Shown: positions 1 through 8,900 of the stretch, one piece after another
Position numbering within the stretch: the first letter of the stretch is position 1
Layout: every line of letters begins with the position of its first letter
DNA from: an uncultured Collinsella sp.
Lineage (GTDB): Bacteria > Actinomycetota > Coriobacteriia > Coriobacteriales > Coriobacteriaceae
Length of the DNA stretch: 25,499 nucleotides
Reading direction: 5' to 3'
Assembly (NCBI GenBank): GCA_902478945.1
Contig: CABSMX010000019.1
Location: 1 to 25,499, forward strand
The notes under the pieces: generated by a model
Database searches by the model: none
What the model saw: only the letters and a program-made list of their open reading frames with translations
What the model was told of the DNA's origin: nothing
Position numbers and translations under genes: made by a program

Positions 1-48
1 CGAGATGCAGCGTAGTCTCGTGGGCTCGGAGATGTGTATAAGAGACAG
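1..48 (+). other. Untrimmed Illumina Nextera i7 adapter (sequencing artefact)
   Basis: Bases 1-6 (CGAGAT) are the last six bases of the Illumina P7 oligo, bases 7-14 (GCAGCGTA) sit exactly where an 8-base i7 index belongs, and bases 15-48 match the 34-base Nextera read-2 transposase adapter, beginning GTCTCGTGGGCTCGG and ending AGATGTGTATAAGAGACAG. This is library sequence left at a contig end. It creates a false start (GTG at 34) and a false N-terminus MYKRQ on the ligase reading frame. Genomic sequence starts at base 49. Confidence 0.97.
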
Positions 49-954
49 GAGCGCGAGATCTCGCTCAATTCGGGAAAGAATGTCGTGGTGGCACTGAAGG
101 AGGCCGGCTACACCTCGGTTGAGCTGCTCGACGCCGCCGCCGATGACTTTATGGTGACTATGGCGACCGGTGGCTTCGACGTGGCGTTTATCGCCATGCA
201 CGGCGCCGGCGGCGAGGATGGCGCCATGCAGGGGGCCATGGAGACGCTGGGTATTCCCTACACGGCGTCGGGCGTGCTCGCCAGCGCATGTGGCGCCGAT
301 AAAGAGGTTTCAAAGCTTCTGTATGCCAGGGCGGGCATCCCCATTGCCCCCGGCCTGGCGCTTGAGGCGGGCGACGAGGTCGATATCGATCATATCGTCG
401 AGATTTGTGGCGAGCGTTGCTTTGTAAAGCCCGCCGTCAACGGCTCCAGCTACGGTATCTCGCTCGTTCACGAGCCCTCAGAGCTGCCGGCGGCAATCGC
501 CAAGGCTTTTGAGTACGGCGATAAAGTGCTGGTCGAAAAGTGCATCGAGGGGACCGAGATCACCGTGGGCGTGTACGGCGAGGACGACGTGCGCGCGCTG
601 CCGATTGTGGAGATTCGCAAGCCTGAGGACTGCGAGTTCTACGACCTGGATGTAAAGTACGTCGACCCCACAGACATCCACCGTATCCCGGCGCAGATTT
701 CGCCCGAAAACTATGCGCGTGCCCAGGAACTTGCCTGCGCGGCCCACAAGGCCCTCGGCTGTCTGGGCATTTCGCGCAGCGATTTTATCGTGAGCGAGGA
801 CGGCCCTGTCATTCTCGAGACCAACACCATTCCCGGCATGACCGATACGTCACTGTATCCCGATGAGATTCGCCATACCGACGACATGACGTTCCCGCAA
901 GTGTGCGACAGCCTGATCCGTATGGGTCTCCGTCGAGCGGGCGTTGCATGCTAA
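49..954 (+). CDS. ddl: D-alanine--D-alanine ligase, 5'-truncated at contig edge
   Basis: ATP-grasp ligase that joins two D-alanines for the peptidoglycan stem peptide in the cytoplasm. The visible frame opens with EREISLNSG, the family's EREVSLxSG segment near the N-terminus, so only about 12-20 residues are missing. Further family marks are HGAGGEDGAMQG, GIPYTASGVLASACGADK, the glycine-rich ATP loop VNGSSYGIS, EKCIEGTEITVGVYG, and the C-terminal metal/substrate block ILETNTIPGMTDTSLYP. Any start codon before base 49 is adapter-derived, so the true start lies outside the window. The stop codon (952-954) overlaps the start of the next gene by 7 bases (ATGCTAA), implying translational coupling. 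The family call is firm. Whether it is the sole Ddl of the genome cannot be seen, and nothing suggests a D-Ala-D-Lac type enzyme, though that was not tested. Confidence 0.93.
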   Translation, partial: EREISLNSGKNVVVALKEAGYTSVELLDAAADDFMVTMATGGFDVAFIAMHGAGGEDGAMQGAMETLGIPYTASGVLASACGADKEVSKLLYARAGIPIAPGLALEAGDEVDIDHIVEICGERCFVKPAVNGSSYGISLVHEPSELPAAIAKAFEYGDKVLVEKCIEGTEITVGVYGEDDVRALPIVEIRKPEDCEFYDLDVKYVDPTDIHRIPAQISPENYARAQELACAAHKALGCLGISRSDFIVSEDGPVILETNTIPGMTDTSLYPDEIRHTDDMTFPQVCDSLIRMGLRRAGVAC

Positions 955-3842
955 TTGAGGACGCCGTATCTCCTGGAACGCCGCAGTTTGTCATCGATTC
1001 TTACGCCACGCTCGCCGAGCGCGCTAAGACGCAGTCGTTTGGCCTCATCGAGGAGGACGTAATCGTCCTCGATACCGAGACCACGGGTCTTTCGGTGCAA
1101 GACAACGAGTTAATTGAGATTTCCGCGGCCCGCCTTTCGGGCCGCGAGATCATTGACCGCTTTGATACGTTCGTGCATCCCAGGCAGCTAATTCCTGCAG
1201 AGATTACCGAGCTCACGAGCATTACGAACGCCGATGTGGCAGATGCTCCGTCGGCCGTCGAGGCCGTCGCGGCACTCGCCGACTTTGTGGGCGGCTGTCC
1301 TGTTATCGCGCATAACGCCACGTTTGACCGGTCGTTCATCGAATCGGTCAAGGGCGGCGTCAACGTGAGTGATATCTGGATCGATTCGCTGGCGCTGTCG
1401 CGCATTGCGCTTCCGCGCCTGACATCGCACAAACTGTCCTTTATGGCCGACTTGTTTGGGTGCGATTCGGTGTCGCACCGTGCGAACGCCGACGTTGATG
1501 CCCTGTGCGGTGTGTGGCGCGTGTTGTTGGTCGCACTTACCGACCTGCCTTCGGGCCTTATGGCGCGCTTGGCGGACATGCACGCGGACGTGCCTTGGTC
1601 CTATCGCCCTATTTTTTCTTTTTTGGCTGGCCAGAATCCGGGTTCGATATTTTCGCTCAGCGCCGCTCGTGCCGACGTGCTCAAGGCCGATCACGCAGAC
1701 GATCGCGTTGATGCGGACGAGCTGCCGGTCCTTAAGATGCCGAGCCGTGAAGAGATCGAGGCGGATTACGCCCCCGGCGGCCTGGTCAATCGCATGTACC
1801 CCACCTATGAGCCGCGCGACGAGCAGATCGCGATGGCGGTTGAGGTTCGCGATGCGCTGGTCACGGGCACCCATCGCGTGATCGAGGCGGGCACGGGCGT
1901 CGGTAAGTCGATGGCCTATCTCGTGCCCTTCGCCGAGGCCGCCCGCCGAAACAACATTACCGTCGGCATTGCGACCAAATCGAATAATCTTGCCGACCAG
2001 CTTATGTACCATGAGCTGCCAAAGCTCGCCGAACAGCTGGACGGGGGCCTGTCGTTTTGTGCGCTCAAGGGCTATGACCACTATCCGTGTCTGCGCAAGC
2101 TCGAGCGCATGAGCCGTAGTCAGATTGAGATCACCACCAAGCGCGATCCTGCTGACACGCTCACGGCGGTTGCGGTGATCATGGCGTATGTGTGCCAATC
2201 TGCCGACGGCGACCTCGATTCACTCGGCATTCGCTGGCGCAGCGTCAACCGTCCCGACTTCACGACGGCTTCGCGCGAGTGTGCTCGTCGTCTGTGTCCG
2301 TTCTTCCCTGACAAATGCCTGGTCCACGGGGCGCGCCGCCGTGCGGCACATGCCGACGTGGTGGTCACCAACCATTCCCTGCTATTCCGCAACGTGGCCG
2401 CCGAGGGAAGGATTTTGCCTCCGATTCGTCACTGGGTGGTCGACGAGGCCCATTCCATCGAGCGTGAGGCCCGTCGCCAATGGGCGCGCGTGGTTTCGGC
2501 AGATGAGTCGCGCGTGCTGTTTGAGCGCTTGGGTGGGTCGAGTGCCGGCGCGCTGAGTCAAGTTTCCCGTGACCTGGCCACTTCCGAGGGCTCCACGCTC
2601 TACCTGGGACTCACCGCCAAAGCGACGTCGACGGTTGCCCGCGCGAGCATGGCGATTGCCGATGTGTTCGATGGTGTGCGCGAGCTCGGCCGTCGCGCCC
2701 GTGGGAGCTACGATAACGCGAATCTGTGGATTGGCCCCGAGCTGCGCGAGTCGGATGACTGGCACGATTTTTTGCAGTCGGCCCATACCGCAATTGATGC
2801 ACTGGACCAGGCGGATAAAAGCGTAGACGCGCTGGTGCAGGCCGTCGCTGCCGATAAGCCCGAGGTCGTCGTCGACCTGGGCGACATTTCGCGCCGTCTG
2901 CACGAGTTGGTCGAGAATCTCAAGCTCATCATTGAAGGCACGGATGAGCACTACGTGTACTCGCTGCAGGTTAACCGTCGGCTGCGTGCGGGCGGGGAGT
3001 CTATGACCGCCGAGCGCATCGATATCGGCGAGGCCCTGGCGAACGAGTGGTTGCCCGAGGTGCACACGGCCATCTTCGCTTCGGCGACCATGACGGTGTC
3101 CAAGAGCTTTGAGCATTTCAACCATGCCGTCGGCCTTGATCGCATCGGTGCGTCGACATCCTCATCGCTGCACCTGGATTCGAGCTATGACTTTGACTCG
3201 AATATGGCCGTGGTCGTGGCGGGGGACATTCCCGATCCGCGCGATCGTGAGCGCTATCTGTCGGCGCTCGAGTGCGTGCTGGTCGATGCCCATCTCGCCA
3301 TGGGTGGATCGGTGCTCACGCTCTTCACTAACAGGCGCGATATGGAGGATCTGTATGCCCGTGTCGAGCCCAAATTGGCGCGAGCGGGCCTGGAGCTCAA
3401 TTGCCAGCAGCGCAACTCGTCCCCGCGTCGCCTGCGCGATCGGTTTATCAACGAGCCGACCTCATCGCTCTTTGCGCTCAAGGCCTTTTGGGAGGGCTTT
3501 GACGCCAGCGGCGAGACACTGCGTTGCGTCATTATCCCCAAGCTGCCGTTCTCGAGCCCCACGGATCCTCTTTCGTGTGAGCGCAACCTGCGCGAAGACC
3601 GCGCCTGGGCGCGCTACTCGCTGCCCGAGGCGGTGCTCGAAGTCAAGCAAGCCGCCGGCCGTCTCATCCGCTCGTCGACTGATTGCGGTGTGCTCATCTT
3701 GGCAGATCCGCGCTTGGTGACAAAGGGCTACGGCAAGAAGTTCTTGACGTCGCTGCCCACGACTTCCTACCAGCGTATCGAGTCGGCACAGATCGGTCAT
3801 TATTTGCAGCTGTGGCGTGCACGCCACGAGCGACGCCGTTAA
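948..3842 (+). CDS. dinG: DinG-type ATP-dependent helicase with N-terminal DEDD 3'-5' exonuclease domain
   Basis: A 964-residue fusion of a DnaQ-like exonuclease and an XPD/DinG superfamily 2 helicase, expected to act on DNA repair or recombination intermediates. Exonuclease: VLDTETTGL (D42, E44), IAHNATFDRSF, HRANADVDAL. Helicase: Walker A EAGTGVGKS (K320), DEAH box VVDEAHSIE (D499-H502), VVTNHSLLF just before it, and the C-terminal motif VI QAAGRLIRS. Four cysteines, C381, C445, C450 and C457 (last three spaced x4 and x6), sit where E. coli DinG binds a 4Fe-4S cluster, so a cluster is likely; many Firmicutes exonuclease-DinG proteins lack it. ATG at 948 is preferred over GTG at 903 because the latter lies deep inside ddl; the overlap with the ddl stop suggests an operon. 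Its stop shares a TTAA with the opposing WYL gene, so there is no intergenic space for a terminator. Confidence 0.92.
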   Translation: MLIEDAVSPGTPQFVIDSYATLAERAKTQSFGLIEEDVIVLDTETTGLSVQDNELIEISAARLSGREIIDRFDTFVHPRQLIPAEITELTSITNADVADAPSAVEAVAALADFVGGCPVIAHNATFDRSFIESVKGGVNVSDIWIDSLALSRIALPRLTSHKLSFMADLFGCDSVSHRANADVDALCGVWRVLLVALTDLPSGLMARLADMHADVPWSYRPIFSFLAGQNPGSIFSLSAARADVLKADHADDRVDADELPVLKMPSREEIEADYAPGGLVNRMYPTYEPRDEQIAMAVEVRDALVTGTHRVIEAGTGVGKSMAYLVPFAEAARRNNITVGIATKSNNLADQLMYHELPKLAEQLDGGLSFCALKGYDHYPCLRKLERMSRSQIEITTKRDPADTLTAVAVIMAYVCQSADGDLDSLGIRWRSVNRPDFTTASRECARRLCPFFPDKCLVHGARRRAAHADVVVTNHSLLFRNVAAEGRILPPIRHWVVDEAHSIEREARRQWARVVSADESRVLFERLGGSSAGALSQVSRDLATSEGSTLYLGLTAKATSTVARASMAIADVFDGVRELGRRARGSYDNANLWIGPELRESDDWHDFLQSAHTAIDALDQADKSVDALVQAVAADKPEVVVDLGDISRRLHELVENLKLIIEGTDEHYVYSLQVNRRLRAGGESMTAERIDIGEALANEWLPEVHTAIFASATMTVSKSFEHFNHAVGLDRIGASTSSSLHLDSSYDFDSNMAVVVAGDIPDPRDRERYLSALECVLVDAHLAMGGSVLTLFTNRRDMEDLYARVEPKLARAGLELNCQQRNSSPRRLRDRFINEPTSSLFALKAFWEGFDASGETLRCVIIPKLPFSSPTDPLSCERNLREDRAWARYSLPEAVLEVKQAAGRLIRSSTDCGVLILADPRLVTKGYGKKFLTSLPTTSYQRIESAQIGHYLQLWRARHERRR

Positions 3843-4756
3843 AGCGGGCAGGTCAGGCTCTTCGCCATATCGCATAGACGCAATGCCTGGGCGGGGTCAT
3901 CCAGTATGCGGATGGCTCCGCCCGCTGCGATTACCTGGCAGAACAGCCAATGCTCTGACCCATAACGCACGGTCACCGTCGCCATGTCTGCCCCGTTTGG
4001 CTCAATCGACATGATGCCGGCCCAGTCTAGGCGCTCTGCCATGTCGAGCGGCATGAGGAGTTTTGCGCTCTGCTCCGCTTGGGAAAGGGATTCGTGGAGG
4101 GACAAGGACGCGGGCGCGTGGCGCTCCACGGAATCGTCGGTAAGGGTAAGGCCTTCGATTTTGTCCATGCGGTAGGAGCGCTGCTCATCGACTTCGACAT
4201 CCCAGGCAATCAGATAGGTTTGGTCGCCATGCGTCGCGATGCGCAGGGGGTCGATGAGACGCTCACGCGGCCGTGTGTCGTCCATCGAACGGTAGATGAT
4301 GCGGCATCGAACGCCGTCTTGAATCGCGCAGTTCAGCTGTTGCCAGTGCGATCCTCGGGCAACGGTATCGACGACGCGCTGGTTGTAGCCGAGTTTCTCG
4401 GGTAGGAGGGCGTGTCGGATACGCTCTGCTGCCCGAGAGTCGATTCCCATCGATTCGAGTTCGTGGTTGAGCACGGCACCTTCGGCGGCACTTAGGCGCA
4501 AGGGCAGCACACGCCCCGCATCGCCTGTCAGGATGATGCACTCGCCGTGGCGCTCGCAGATGATGCGTGCGCCCGACTCACGGTCAGCGAGGGTCGAGAC
4601 GATATCGATAATTTCGTCGAGCGCCGCACCCGTGATATCAAAACGGCTGCAGATATCCCCTCGTGTCATACCGGTCTCACCGGCAGCGTAGAGGGCCTCC
4701 ATGATGTCAATCGCACGCGAGAGCCTTTGCTCGCTGGTGAGTTTACGCACGGGCAT
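3839..4756 (-). CDS. WYL-domain transcriptional regulator (PafC-like), second of pair
   Basis: A 305-residue protein with an N-terminal winged helix-turn-helix (about residues 1-70; KLTSEQRLSRAIDIMEALYAAG, then a recognition segment GMTRGDICSRFDI) and a WYL ligand-sensing domain. WYL marks include CRIIYRSMDD, RLIDPLRIATHGDQTYLIAWD and the closing SYRMDKIEGL; a WCX-type tail follows. Families like this (PafBC of actinobacteria) regulate DNA-damage genes, with the WYL domain thought to sense single-stranded nucleic acid; the same role here is inference. The start at 4756 is chosen over upstream ATGs because GAAAGGA lies 11 bases before it and because it overlaps the preceding gene's stop by 14 bases, which is normal coupling in this operon. 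Convergent with dinG. Confidence 0.85.
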   Translation of the reverse strand: MPVRKLTSEQRLSRAIDIMEALYAAGETGMTRGDICSRFDITGAALDEIIDIVSTLADRESGARIICERHGECIILTGDAGRVLPLRLSAAEGAVLNHELESMGIDSRAAERIRHALLPEKLGYNQRVVDTVARGSHWQQLNCAIQDGVRCRIIYRSMDDTRPRERLIDPLRIATHGDQTYLIAWDVEVDEQRSYRMDKIEGLTLTDDSVERHAPASLSLHESLSQAEQSAKLLMPLDMAERLDWAGIMSIEPNGADMATVTVRYGSEHWLFCQVIAAGGAIRILDDPAQALRLCDMAKSLTCPL

Positions 4757-5765
4757 GCTCGTGCACCGTCCTTTCGATGAGGTGGTTCCACGCCAGTTTA
4801 AGTGCATCGGGAGCAACGGGTCTCATGCCGTCCATGGCGTGCTCCATACAAAACGAGGCAGCGGCATTAAGGTCGCGCACGCCGACGGTCCAGGTCCAAC
4901 CCTCTTCGGTGTGCGTGAGCTCCCCGCGACCGCGCGTTAGGCCGCTGACCATGTCGGCCTGGGCTTGCGGGGCAAACGAAAAGGTCGCCATAACGGGCTT
5001 GCAATCGGCAAAATCAAACTCGAAGAACAGGCGATCGTTCAGGTTAAAGTCGGCGGGGATGGAGTAGTCCTTCGAGGGGCGCCATGCGCGAACGATACGG
5101 TCGCAGCGAAACGTCCTGATTTCATCGGTGGCGTTGTCGAGTCCGCAAAAATACGCCACGCCCTCGTGCTCGAACATGCCGTACACGCAGACGGTGCGCT
5201 CTTTTTGCTCTCCACGCCCGTTTTGATACAAAAAACGCAGTGCGCAGCGTTCGGCAAAAGCGCTCCACACCGCATCGACGGCGGGTGAGCGACGGGCGGG
5301 AGGCTCTTCTGCAGTCGATGCGCCAGTGAGGTAGGCGATCTTGGAGCGTATGTCTGCAAGCGGCGTGGCAAACGCGGCCGAACCGGTCGCAAGGGTCTGG
5401 TCGATAGCGTCGAGCAAGATGTCCGCGTCGTCTGCGGTGATGAGGCCACCGGCCGCAAACGTGTGCTCGCGATCGATGGTCCACGCGCTTTCTTCGGTTT
5501 CTTGGGCGCCTGCTGCGCGAACTTCCTTGATCGTGATTCCGCGTTCGAGGAGTTTTTCGCGATCGCGGCGAAACTTGCGCTTGTCCGAGTCGATATTGCC
5601 CGATCCATAGCCAAGATCGGAATCCAGGACAATTTGCTCTGTGGTCAATGGCTCGGGAGAGCTGTTGAGGACAAAGAACAGATTGAGGATGCGCTGGGCG
5701 GTCTTGTCGAAACCGGGCCCCGGCGCCCCCTTTTTATTCGTTACGGTTGTATTGCTTGCCGTCAT
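4743..5765 (-). CDS. WYL-domain transcriptional regulator (PafB-like), first of pair
   Basis: A 340-residue protein: an N-terminal DNA-binding part (about residues 15-90: FDKTAQRILNLFFVLNSS, then LTTEQIV and a second helix DSDKRKFRRDREKLLERG, typical of the HTH_11/WYL arrangement), then the WYL domain (about residues 170-290: LRFLYQNGRGEQKERTVCVY, GVAYFCGLDNATDEIRTFRC, DRIVRAWRPSKDY). ATG at 5765 was chosen because GAGGAT precedes it at good spacing; the longer ATG at 5798 has no visible ribosome site. Together with the overlapping downstream gene it forms a two-gene WYL operon like pafBC, where both products act as one heteromeric regulator. A TAAAAT hexamer on the minus strand (5800-5805) could be its -10 box, without a clear -35. 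Confidence 0.85.
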   Translation of the reverse strand: MTASNTTVTNKKGAPGPGFDKTAQRILNLFFVLNSSPEPLTTEQIVLDSDLGYGSGNIDSDKRKFRRDREKLLERGITIKEVRAAGAQETEESAWTIDREHTFAAGGLITADDADILLDAIDQTLATGSAAFATPLADIRSKIAYLTGASTAEEPPARRSPAVDAVWSAFAERCALRFLYQNGRGEQKERTVCVYGMFEHEGVAYFCGLDNATDEIRTFRCDRIVRAWRPSKDYSIPADFNLNDRLFFEFDFADCKPVMATFSFAPQAQADMVSGLTRGRGELTHTEEGWTWTVGVRDLNAAASFCMEHAMDGMRPVAPDALKLAWNHLIERTVHEHARA

Positions 5766-5888
5766 AGAATCCTCGCATGGGAAGGTGTCTGATGCCATGA
5801 TTTTAGTCCGATATGGAGATTAGGCTATATCCTTGTCCGCTTGGGGCGTTAAGATGCCCAGAATTCGGCCGTTTGCGCCCGCTCGGGG

Positions 5889-5894
5889 TATACT
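5889..5894 (+). promoter_or_regulatory. Possible extended -10 box upstream of the M28-like gene
   Basis: TATACT preceded by GGGG, about 69 bases before the ATG at 5963. No convincing -35 hexamer is seen at 16-18 bases, so this would have to work as an extended -10 promoter. Similar GGTA-rich -10 boxes precede other genes in this window. Confidence 0.35.
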
Positions 5895-5962
5895 TTCGAC
5901 TATATACGGTTCTAATGTGCATACATTGGGCCTATTTGTCGGATTATGGATGTGGAGCGCAT

Positions 5963-8900
5963 ATGGCGAACACCCAGAACTATATTAACCACCTGCTGCA
6001 GAACACTGGCATCACGCCGGCGTGCAGCGAAGAAGAGCGCTTGGCCTCCGAAGATATCGCTCAAATTTTCCGCAACCACGGCTTTGATCCCGAGGTGCAG
6101 GAGTTTAATGCTCCCGCGCCGAGCAGGATGGCGTTTGCCGTTACGGGCATTCTGGCATTTGCCGGTGCCCTGCTTATGGGCATCGGCGGCGGTATCGGCT
6201 TAGTCGGCACCCTGTTGGCCATTGTCGGAGCCGTGCTCTATGTGCTCGAGAGAACCGGGCGCCCCGTGATCTCGCGCCTGGGCAAGACGGGCGTGAGCCA
6301 AAATGTCATCGCCTATCACAAGGCCTCGGGCCCGCTTGCCTCTCCGCGCAATCGCCCGGTTGTCGTCGTCGCGCACTATGACTCCCCGCGCGCCGAACTG
6401 CTCGCTCGCGAGCCCTATGCGCCGTACCGAGCGCTGATCGCCAAATTGCTCCCGATTGCCACGATTGCTCCCGCGGCTATTGCCATCCTGCGCATCTTGC
6501 CGCTTCCCGGCGCGTTGAAGGTCCTGCTGTGGATTGTCGCGATCCTTGCCTCCCTCGTGGCGCTCGCCAATGCCGCCAATATCATTTCCAATCGTTTTGT
6601 CCTTCCCTACACGTCCGGCTCGGTTTGCAACAAGTCCTCTGTTGCCGCCATGCTGGGCGTCATGGATAACGTCGCCCCCTATCAGGGCGAGAACGAGTTC
6701 CCTGACGATATTCCGTTTGACACGTATTTTGGCGAGCAGAAGCGTCGCGCCGAGGAGATGGCGCGCGCGGCAGCCGAGTACGCCGCGGCCCAGCAGCAAA
6801 ATGATTACGGCAATACCATCGAGTACGAAGAGCCTGCCTATACCGAGGATGAGTATGGCCAGCCGGTCGCTCCCGAGGGTGAGCAGGGCGAGGCTTTTGA
6901 TGAGCAAATCGATGGATTCGAAGGTGCTTCTGCCGACGAGACCCTGATTGGCGTCATTGCACCCGAGTCCCAGGTCCAAGATATTCCGGCCGAGGAGCCC
7001 GTTGCAGACGAGTCCGCTGCCGAGTCGGCAGAGGAGCCTGCCGCGGCCGAGCAGGCCGAGCCCGAGCCCAAGCTTTATCGCAATGCCGCCGGCAACATCC
7101 GGTTTGGCTCGGATGCCATCCGTGCCCTGGGAATGCTTCCCGAGTCCTGTACGCTCGATTACGAAGAGGGCGAGGAGCCGACGTTCGAGCCCGCGCCCCA
7201 GCCCGATCCGGTCGTGGCTGCGCAGCCCGATGAGGCCAATGCCGTCGAGACGGAAGCCGATGCGGAGACTGCTATCGATCCCGCAGCCGGTCTGGACGTC
7301 ATGGCGCCTGCCCCGGCGCCCGAGGAGCTCGATAATACCGAGGACGACTACGATGCGTATCCGCAGCGTGTGTCCTACGAGAGCGACACCGATTTTTCTA
7401 CCGAGCTTCCGGTGACGACGCCCCATGCCGATATCGCTTCCGCGTTTTCTTCGATCGGTGCCAGCGCCTCCCATTTCTTTAAGGGGGCATTCGAAAAGGG
7501 CAAGAAACTCGTTGACGACTTTGAGGAAAAGCGCGCCGCTGCCCGCGAGGCAGCCGAGCGCGAGGCTGCAGCCCAGCAACAGGCGGCCGAGGCCGAGCGC
7601 GAGCGCGCGGCACAGGAATTTGAGCAAAACGACGCCGAGCAGCCGGTATCTGTTGATGTTGCCGACGCCACGACGTCTTTCGAGGCGCCGCAGCCTTCGC
7701 CTGCGGATGTTGCCGGGGAGACGGCGACTTTCGAAACCCAACAGCCGGTCGACAGCACTGTGTCGTTTGATGCCACGATGACGTTTGAGAAGCAGGGCAC
7801 CGCTATCGCCGAGCCCCTTTCCGCTCCTGTCGAGGACGAGCCCGCTGCGCCCGATACGGTCGAGGATCAATCTGTGGCGGAACAGGTCGCTGCGGACAGC
7901 TCCGAGCAAGAGCCTGAGCCCGTGGCCCCCGAAGCTCCGCAGGCGGATGAGTCGAGGCCCTACTCTACGCAGATCTTCACCATGCCCGCGCCGAGTGATC
8001 CCGGCGCCACGGTTGCCAATGCTGCTCCGTCGCAGGCCGAGACGGTCGATGCTCTGATGGCTCAAATCTCGTCTCAGGCGTCGCCGCGCCCGAACATGAA
8101 CGTTCCCGACCCGGCATCCGCGCCGGCTCCCATGCCCTCTGCGTCTCCGCTGGCCTCGGTCCCCGATCCCTCGATGCCTTCGATGCAGCAGGCCAATGTC
8201 GCCTCGCGCACCTCGCTGTTCGACCTTCCCGACCCTTCGGCTCAGGTTAACGATCCCTTCGCGACGGCACAAGGGCCCGAGCCCACATCGGCTCCGGTTG
8301 TTCCCCCCATGCCGGTCAGCTCGGATGTTCAGCCGCTTGAGACTATCTCGGCTCCTGCCGCTCCGGCCGCCAAGCCGCAAAAGCGCGGCTTGGGCGGTCT
8401 GTTCGGTCGCAAAAAGAAAAACGAGCAGGACAGCATGAGCGATTGGCTTGGTGTCGAGGATGATTACGACGCCAAGAAGTCTGGTCGCGGTATCGGCTCG
8501 TGGGATAACTTCGAGGATGACGACGACGGCTGGAAGGGCGGTGCCACGTCTTCCGATGGAGCTTCCGCCGAGGATATGCTCGCTGCCGTTGCCTCCATGG
8601 GCGATGACGAGCTGCTTGGCCACGACATCTGGTTTGTGGCTACAGGCGCTTCCGATTGCGACGGCGCCGGCATGAAGGCGTTCCTGGCCGCGCATCGCGA
8701 CAAGCTCCGTGGCGTGTTCTTTATCAACCTTGAGTCCATTGGTGCCGGTAGGCTTTCGGTCGTGACGGTCGAGGGCGAGCAGCAGCTGCTCAAGGGTGAC
8801 CGACGCATCATGAACTTGGTCAACAAGGTGTGCAAGTCGTTCCATGTCGATTGCGGTGCATTTGAGATGCCCTATGCCAAGACCGATGCCTATGCTGCTC

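Noticed and set aside
1188..2198. A 336-residue minus-strand open frame inside dinG
   Set aside because: Antisense shadow; the plus strand carries continuous exonuclease and helicase motifs here.
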